A stretch of DNA of 64,000 nucleotides from Sipunculus nudus (Eukaryota > Annelida > Sipuncula > Golfingiida > Sipunculidae), in assembly GCA_026874595.1 (NCBI GenBank), contig CM049321.1, positions 5,758,979 to 5,822,978 on the forward strand, in the 5' to 3' direction. Below the pieces are notes generated by a model that was not told the origin of the DNA, ran no database searches, and saw only the letters and a program-made list of their open reading frames with translations. Made by a program: the position numbers and the translations under genes. Positions 57,349-64,000 of this stretch are shown here, piece by piece; within the stretch, counting starts at the first letter, position 1; the number at the start of each line of letters is the position of its first letter.

Positions 57349-59360
57349 ACTGACAGTATTAAGGGAACTACGTTCTTATGTACATTAATCGGTCCTCAAT
57401 ATGTGAAAACATGCCATTCTAATCTAGGCAATATTGTTGATTATGCAAATCAACCAATATTCAAAATGTTATCTGAAAAACTTGAAATATAAGGATCAGC
57501 ACATTTTGTCTTTTAAAATCTTTAGCGGTACCCCTAATGCAGCGTTTGTAGTACGTCTTCGAAAGAGGACACAGTGATGCGATTTGGTTTGTATACGCAA
57601 AGCTGTATATTTTATATTGGAATTAAGTAATGAAACCTGAAATAGTTGTATGTTATACTCACACACGGCAGGTTGATTTCGTACAGTTACAATATAACAT
57701 TCTATAATTTTAGTTACATATGTACATATGTCAGTGCCTCTAAGTAACTTCTCTCCTCACAGTTCAGCAATCGCACAATGTACTTTAAAGTTGGTTTATC
57801 ATTTACAATAAATATAAATCTTTATTTTAATCAGTGGTTAGTCTTTGTTCGTGTGTAAAGGTGAATGCAATGAAACCAGGACTGCCACCGGATTGCCCTG
57901 ACTAAGATTGGGTCATCTGGCTCAATGCACATCTTTACAGCTCCCCTGTGTATTGCCCCTGTGTTATCGCAAGGGGAACCCTTGCAGGTAATTACCACCT
58001 ATTCTTTCGACCATTGCAGCTCTCGGGGTTGCTTGGGTCCCTGTGTAAGACACTGGGCACTCCTGATGAACATGGGCTTTGCAGTGACTGTGTTAGACAA
58101 AAAAAAATGATTTGTTAAGTTTGATGAGTTTGTTATTACTTCGAGTCATAGGAATCATGTTGATTTTTGCTTTGATTGTCGTTTGATGTCAAGTGGAACC
58201 ATGAAACGCAACAAGGCAGTCTTGATGCAGCAATTCAAATCGTTTGGGAAAAAAATAAACAAAGCACTCTACAGGCAATGTTTACAATGTTTACGGTTTT
58301 AAAAATATCTCCAGAACTTTCATAAACTAATGCCTCCCAAATGTCCGCTTCCTATGATCATTTAATTAAGAATACTAGTCTCAAAGGATGAAAAACAGTT
58401 TTGCATTGATATATTTTCATTCGACCATGCAGATATTATCATGGTAGTCCTTGGCTTATACCACATTTTGATCAATTTAAACATGCTATGTCTTGCTCTA
58501 AAATGCAGAATGAAAAATGCAGATTTTCTACGGTAATGGCAATGAAAAAAGAACGTTATGTACACACATTATACTGGTATTTTAGTGGCAGTCATGCACA
58601 TAAATGGCTGCTTATTTATTATTTATATGACAGTGCAGAAGTATGGTCTACCTTAGAGTCTTCCCAAAAATCTGTTTTTGGCATGTATTTGTTTATCATA
58701 GCAGTACTGAATGGACGGCACTGGCCTTCTTGCCTTCCTCCAACCTATAAGGCCGGTTTCCATGCACGCTGATATGTCATCGCGCTAAAATAAGCAAGCA
58801 GAATAGCATGCTGAAAAGCTTTTTTTCATGAGCTCCTTTCTACTCACTGAATCCGAACCGCTGTCTAAATAATTAATTGGCTCTATTTTCTTGTTCATCA
58901 AAACTAACAGTACTCTTTGAATACATATCTAACGTACGTATCTCGTTCTGTGAGATTATTATTTTGAAAAAAATCTGATTATTACAGCATAACATTCCAT
59001 AAAGAAATATTAGCTACGTAATATTGATATCATTAGATCAAAGTGTAATTTTTTCGATTATTTATTTTTTTTTTCAATTGGACCAACAAGCTCAGTAATT
59101 TCAGTAAGGATAATTAATGAAAAAAAAAAACGAATGAAGATATGACCAATTAACAACTCCATTATATGCATATTTGCAAGTAACAAAAAGCAAGCGTCAG
59201 TAATTCTTTAATTATTTTAAATAAACATGTAGACATATATTTTTCCTGAGAGACTCATGTAATAAGGACACTCTTTGGCGAGGCAAATTATTAACTCAAC
59301 TTTGTTTAGTACAACCAATAACATATATACAAAATGGATGCAAGTATCAGCAATATTTAT
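57346..59360. other. Intergenic DNA
   Basis: No recognised gene. 57860-58110 is a GC-richer patch ending in GACAAAAAAAAATG, possibly a retroposon 3' end; the open frames lack motifs. Confidence 0.45.
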
Positions 59361-59362
59361 TA

Positions 59363-59405
<43 letters not shown>
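59361..59405. repeat. (TA)n microsatellite
   Basis: TA units with one CA interruption. Confidence 0.95.
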
Positions 59406-60394
59406 CATAATGTACATTGTGTATTCATATACAATTTAAACTGTAAATATTTATATACAGAATATATTTATATACAGAATAAGGTCAGATATATAGATAT
59501 TTATATAAATAATGTTCTTTGCTTACATCCACTGAATGAATGTGGTTATGGAGGACTGACCTTACAATTTCCTGCTGATATGCTAGTTCTAGGTTCACTT
59601 CAGTAGAGGAACTACCACTCAGTCCCTTTTCACTGAGATCAGCTTCAGTTGTTGCGCACTTTTAATTGCCTCCGATAAATCTTTGATGCTACATTCATCT
59701 AGCACATCTTGTTGTGTTTCGCTTTCTGAATTATGAACACTGTCTGTTGGTTTGATGACCTCTTGTATCAAGCTTCTAGTTTTCAATCATCTATTTGCCA
59801 ACCTCCGCACAGGGCCAAGATCTATTGCAGAAATGAAGGGCCCCAGCAATGGCTTGTTTACTCAGAACAGTACCTGAGCGGCCTTGACTGACATTGACCT
59901 ACCTACTGTAAATCACTATCTCGGCCGAGCGGTCGTTATCCAGTCACCAAGCTATAAACATTGACTTGTTATGGCGGTACCTTGTGCGTAGTAATACCGC
60001 ATTTCCTTGAACAGACTCCCGGGCGTTTTTTCGACCCTGCTTTGACCCGTTGTCTAAACAAGGCATGACTCTATTTTAGGCCGACGTTCAATAACAAAAA
60101 ATTATCAAGCTCATCAGACAAACTAAAAAATAGAACACGCCGAAACAATGAAGGCGCAGGTCACTACGCAGGGAAACGGTTGAAACAGGGGTTGTGTTTA
60201 TGAAATTTCTAAAAATATCATAGGCATATGGGCCACGCGCATCTCCACAATATCGCACCATAATACGAATTAACGAGGAATCACAGCGAGAGATTGCAGT
60301 TGTCCACGAGAATCTGTCCGCGCGGCCCAGTACCCAGTTGTTTCATGTGACTATTCGATTTACTTTACACTGCGTGCAGTTGGTAACATAGTTT
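59406..60394. other. Intergenic DNA with an unsupported open stretch
   Basis: The - strand of 59780-59620 reads SLIQEVIKPTDSVHNS then ETQQDVLDECSIKDL, a plausible but unrecognised coding-like stretch ending at a stop. It is not enough for a gene call. Confidence 0.3.
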
Positions 60395-60790
60395 CCCTCT
60401 GAACATGGGCTGCCTCTTCCATAAACACGAAAAACTGGTAACATTGTTTTCATCGAAATACAGGGGGAGGGGGTTTGGCACTGATAACGGCATAGCGTAA
60501 TTATTGTTCATGACACTTTCTTCCCTTAAAATATTCAACTGATTCAGCTCGACACAGCGTATTCAAGCGTTTTTGACCTGGTATATACTGAACACGGGTA
60601 GCTCTTCTATTAACTGTGCACCGCTTGCTACTGGTAATTATTGGTCCCATCGAAATACAGGGGGTGGTACATATAACGACCCTGCGTAATTCATTTTTAT
60701 GGCAGTTTCCGCCTTACTTTAAACGGATTCAGCTTGACATAGCGTATTCAAGCATTTCCTACCTGGTAAATACTGCTATGTGACATTCAC
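60395..60790. repeat. Tandem duplication of about 190 bp
   Basis: Both units contain TGAACA.GGG, CTCTTC.AT.AAC, CATCGAAATACAGGGGG, ATTCAGCT.GACA.AGCGTATTCAAGC and ACCTGGTA.ATACTG in the same order. No function seen. Confidence 0.8.
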
Positions 60791-62600
60791 TGCCGGGAAT
60801 ATTACTTAAAATATAGTTGTAGACAAGTGTAAATAGTATTTTGAACTCTAAAGATTTTCTAAGAAGCAAGGTTTTGGTAACAGCGGGGACGCACTTGAAT
60901 GCGCTTCAAAATGAAAGCAAGGAGTCGAATTGGCTTGACAGTAGCTACTAACTTTCCCGCTTGACACCATGGTTTGGTGTCTTCATGCTACACAAGAAAT
61001 AAGTAACAAGGTTATTTGATCAGTACTGTTTACCATCCGTGTGGTAGCCCGTCACCGTACCAAATTGTACCGCGGTACTATTTTTACCTAGTTTGATAGG
61101 AGCGAAAGTGTTAGCTTTCTCACTGCTAACGCATTTGTGTAGCGTTTGCTAGGATCGGTTGTGGAAACAAGCGTGTACGTAAAATGAATGAATGAATTAA
61201 ACATATTATCAATACAACATAAACCGAAAAAAATATACAACAATCTATGTTCAATTTTATCGCTACATGCGCCAAGTGAAAGAAAAAAATATACATCTGA
61301 CTGCAAACATGGAAACTACCCTGACACCAGGCCTGTTAAAAAGACCGGCATTTATTTAAGCCGGAGCTTATTTTTCTTTGACACGGTTTTGTCCATACGA
61401 CTCAAAAAGGCAAGGGACTATTTAAAGCAATGATGAATGATAGCTAAGAGAATCTAGATATACTTTTTTTAAGATTTTCCTATTAAAATATCGCATTTAC
61501 TCTGATGAGATGATCGATATTTTATCTTATTTAAGCCTTCAGCTATTTTTTTTGCTGATAACATCGAAACACCCGCTCTCTTCGGCCTGAACCTTTGCCC
61601 TGTTCCATAAACGGTGTCATCAAACAAAAGGGAGTGGGTGTCACATGTTTAAGATTTGGAGTTGAATGCACAAAGCGACACTACTTTCTGGTTCGTCTGA
61701 TTAGAATTCCTTTCTCTGTGTGCACCCTTGTGAACCCAGGGACCCGTATAACCGCTGTGTTAGGAGCGTGGTGAAAGTTCAGAAGCAGAATGCTTAATAC
61801 ACTTCACCAGTTCCTAGAAATATCTTTCCCTTCGTGATGCTGTTGGTTCTAAATCCTCTAGTCTACTGCTTGGATCTTCTTTGAGTTCTTTCTTAAATAT
61901 GGTGTAGCAATATTTCTCTGCTATATTGTGTTATTTCATAGATCAGTTTGGCTTAAAAAGTAAAAATAGAATGACGTGTCAGCCAACGCAACCGAAAATG
62001 ATTTCATGCGGCTACATAGCCCAAAAATAATGCACTCCTCAACTGCGTTTCTTCATCACTGGTGCAATGTGGAGTACATAAATTACCCAACCTATAAACT
62101 ATGATTACTTTATACACAACTTTGCTATTCAACATATTTCTATTGATTTATGTTCAGTACATCTATTTGTATCTATGAAAACATTATTGTCTATTCTCAG
62201 CACTATTCGGCACCCAGGAAGTGAAAACATACACATGATAGTACACAGACCTGATGCATTATGAAGGACTGCCGCTAAATGGAAAATGTCTACCGGGATG
62301 TAAATGCTTAAATTTGCCCTGGACAAATAAATAAGTTATTGATGTTAAGCGAGTTTCATACTTTCCAGTATGGTAACTATTGATAACAGGCCTTTCAACA
62401 GGGAAAGTAATTTAAACATTGGCATGTTATCACCATAGGAAATATTTGTATTCAATCTCCTTTCTAAAAGTAACAGCTATATAATCCCAATTAACCCTTT
62501 TTAAGTGCCAAATGTATATTATGGTTTAATTGACAATAAGTTTTCTTATATCAATCTTCACATGGAGTTATGTATAGACTAGCCAATGGCGCCATCTATT
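60791..62600. other. Intergenic DNA
   Basis: No recognised gene or mobile element. ATGAATGA repeats near 61183-61195 are short. Confidence 0.45.
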
Positions 62601-62689
62601 GGTCAGAATGTAAACTAATTAAAGTAATCACAATTGAGAACGTCCTGGTCTGGCATTGACAACTGTCATCATATATTAGACAGGTCCTT

Positions 62690-63000
62690 GACATGTAAAA
62701 ACTGCCATTTTTCCGGTCAAGGTTATCTCAGTGAAATCTGGTAGTTCAAATTCAATATGGCCGCCAAAATGACTAAAATGTTATATTGAAGAATCCTATC
62801 AGGAGAAATGCAGATTTTTTCCCACCTATTTGTGATGATAATAGGAAATGACCATGAACCGATTTGTTGGTCGCCCCAGCAGAACTCTATTGCAGTTAAA
62901 TCAAATATGGCCGCCGGGAACATCACGCTTTTTGGAGAATAGCTATATCTCCTGTTCTGGCAGAGATATGACTATAAATTTGGTGTCTAGACCTAGGTTT
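62690..63000. repeat. Repetitive segment with ATGGCCGCC motifs
   Basis: Two related stretches around TTCAATATGGCCGCCAAAAT (62751) and TCAAATATGGCCGCCGGG (62902), each followed by similar TATCAGGAGA/TCAGGAGATA words. This is a type of dispersed repeat; open frames across it are not supported. Confidence 0.4.
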
Positions 63001-63046
63001 TCAGGAGATAAATTTGCCATCAATATTGAAATTACGTCATCATGTC

Positions 63047-63346
63047 ATGAGCGAAATTCGACGGCCGTCAACGGCGATGTCCGTAATCTGTTTATTGATA
63101 TTTCTTGTGATTTGCAACAGTAACAAAAAATTGACTTGCAACAGCAAAACCCAGAATAAGTGGCATAGACAGAAAGTGTTGAAGACATGCCTGGAGTCAA
63201 CAGAAGAAATAGATTTAGTTCGGTATCACTGTGTAAAGAGAATAGTGAAATGGGCTAACTGTAAATACATGCCCTTTCCACTGTGCAGAGACTTATTCAG
63301 GCTTTTGCTGCAGCAGGTCACAAATAATTATTTGGACGAGATATAG
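63047..63346 (+). CDS. Possible small secreted cysteine-containing protein
   Basis: 99 codons from ATG 63047 (MSEIRRPSTAMSV...), with an internal ATG at 63077 that begins MSVICLLIFLVICNS, a good signal-peptide core. The mature part would be about 74 residues, basic, with five cysteines (LTC, KTC, YHC, ANC, PLC) and a C-terminal amphipathic stretch. No family is recognised, no introns or neighbours support it, and the frame may be chance in repeat DNA. Confidence 0.3.
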   Translation: MSEIRRPSTAMSVICLLIFLVICNSNKKLTCNSKTQNKWHRQKVLKTCLESTEEIDLVRYHCVKRIVKWANCKYMPFPLCRDLFRLLLQQVTNNYLDEI

Positions 63347-63518
63347 ATTTTCAGGTTCATGAAAACTGTTCACCAACTTTTTCACAGTCTTTTATTCACT
63401 TCTTGTATCATGAAACACAGGGGTCCTTAACCAAGTTTATTGAGGAAAAAAACATGGCTGCCTTGTAAGGCCAAACAGTATTAGAGAGCCGGAAAGGCTC
63501 CATACAGATCATGGATTT

Positions 63519-63772
63519 TTTTCCTTATTCATTGATATCCAAGTCACTATAAACATCATCTCGGTCAGCGAATCCATGTCACTAACGTCTGGAGAAGTAT
63601 GAGGTGCTGATTCAATGTCACTCATTGTCGTAAATTTCATCAGCTCCGAGGAATCCGTAGTCACTGCGCTTTGTCGTTCATATTTGAGGCCTGCAGTGAT
63701 TTCCTGCCGAGGTAGAGGTTGTTCATCTCCTGTAATCCCATATGCATCTTTCTCATAATCGGGATGACCTGA
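63519..63772 (-). CDS. Possible exon of an unidentified - strand gene
   Basis: After an acceptor-like ATTTTATTTTCAG (- strand) an open stretch codes for HPDYEKDAYGITGDEQPLPR, then SSELMKFTTMSDIES and SPDVSDMDSLT, rich in Asp/Glu/Ser/Thr. It runs to a stop at 63519. A one-base shift near the end would give DDVYSDLDINE instead, so it may be degenerate. It resembles a cytoplasmic tail or linker; no family recognised. Confidence 0.35.
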
Positions 63773-63861
63773 AAATAAAATATGAATCTCAGACCGTTCA
63801 TTAAATCTTTAGTTTCATTGTCTTTTTTTTCTGTTACTTATCTCCCTTCGTTTTTCCCTTC

Positions 63862-64000
63862 TTTTACCCCTAGCTCTTGATCCTCCTCCTCTTGGCTTGT
63901 AAGTTGTATTTTTGCATTAACAAGGGGCAGTTCACTGCCAGTGTCTTCAGCTGCTTTTTTCTACGTTTGCATCATAATCGGCACAGCCAACGGGATAAAC
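63862..64000 (-). CDS. Possible second exon of the same gene, cut by the window edge
   Basis: The - strand open stretch AAEDTGSELPLVNAKIQLTS, then QEEEDQELG, is followed by a GTAAAA donor-like site near 63869. A possible one-base shift near 63960 separates it from CADYDANVE. Its composition and the DY..EDTGxELPL pattern echo the exon at 63519-63772 (DYEKDAYGITGDEQPL), suggesting related modules. Confidence 0.3.

Noticed and set aside
1-64000. CRISPR arrays, bacterial operons, Shine-Dalgarno sites
   Set aside because: The window is clearly eukaryotic (spliced genes, SINEs, LINEs). The direct repeats seen are tandem duplications or microsatellites without spacer regularity.

Overview
This window is eukaryotic, most likely from a marine invertebrate and probably a mollusc or other lophotrochozoan. 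The evidence is interrupted genes with GT/AG introns of several kb, AT-rich non-coding DNA, long (TA)n runs, tRNA-derived SINEs, LINE and Gypsy relics, DNA transposons, and a secreted von Willebrand factor type D (vWD) gene. The phylum is an inference; nothing here fixes the species.

1-18.5 kb: a nested mobile-element region. A 13.3-kb DNA transposon (136-13452) has 342-bp terminal inverted repeats differing at one base and is flanked by a perfect 8-bp target duplication (GTTCTATT). It carries two convergent genes. On the + strand is a P-element-superfamily DDE transposase, split into two overlapping frames at an A_AAA_AAC slippery heptamer. On the - strand is an intact three-exon Pif1-type helicase with a SAP-like segment and a C-terminal PHD finger. 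The transposon sits inside an older repeat. A second, inverted and uninterrupted copy of that repeat at 18005-18514 shows the empty site. Between the two copies lie an internal inverted duplication, a relic of a repeat-encoded PIN-like nuclease family, and a MITE-like element.

20.8-45.4 kb: one host gene on the - strand. I rebuilt it exon by exon with matching splice phases: a TATA box and non-coding first exon near 45.35 kb, a signal peptide split over two exons, a divergent vWD domain, a 26-nt micro-exon linker, and a canonical vWD domain. At least 352 residues are recovered; the 3' end is uncertain. Its introns hold a decayed + strand LINE (28.1-31.3 kb), a two-copy A-tailed repeat (31.5-32.8 kb) that abuts a splice donor, a - strand L1-like LINE fragment (36.8-38.9 kb), and many (TA)n arrays.

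45.7-64 kb: upstream intergenic DNA. It contains a strongly G-rich minisatellite, a cluster of tRNA-Leu/Ser-like SINEs in inverted and direct order around a segment with two CRE palindromes and a TATA box, and a broken THAP-transposase plus YqaJ-nuclease element (ISL2EU/Harbinger-like, 50.1-53.9 kb). It also holds Gypsy RT and RNase H fragments (55.1-56.6 kb), more SINEs, tandem duplications, a possible small secreted protein (63.05 kb) and possible exons of an unknown - strand gene at the right edge.

The outstanding item is the P-superfamily transposon that carries its own Pif1-SAP-PHD helicase and a putative frameshift-controlled transposase.
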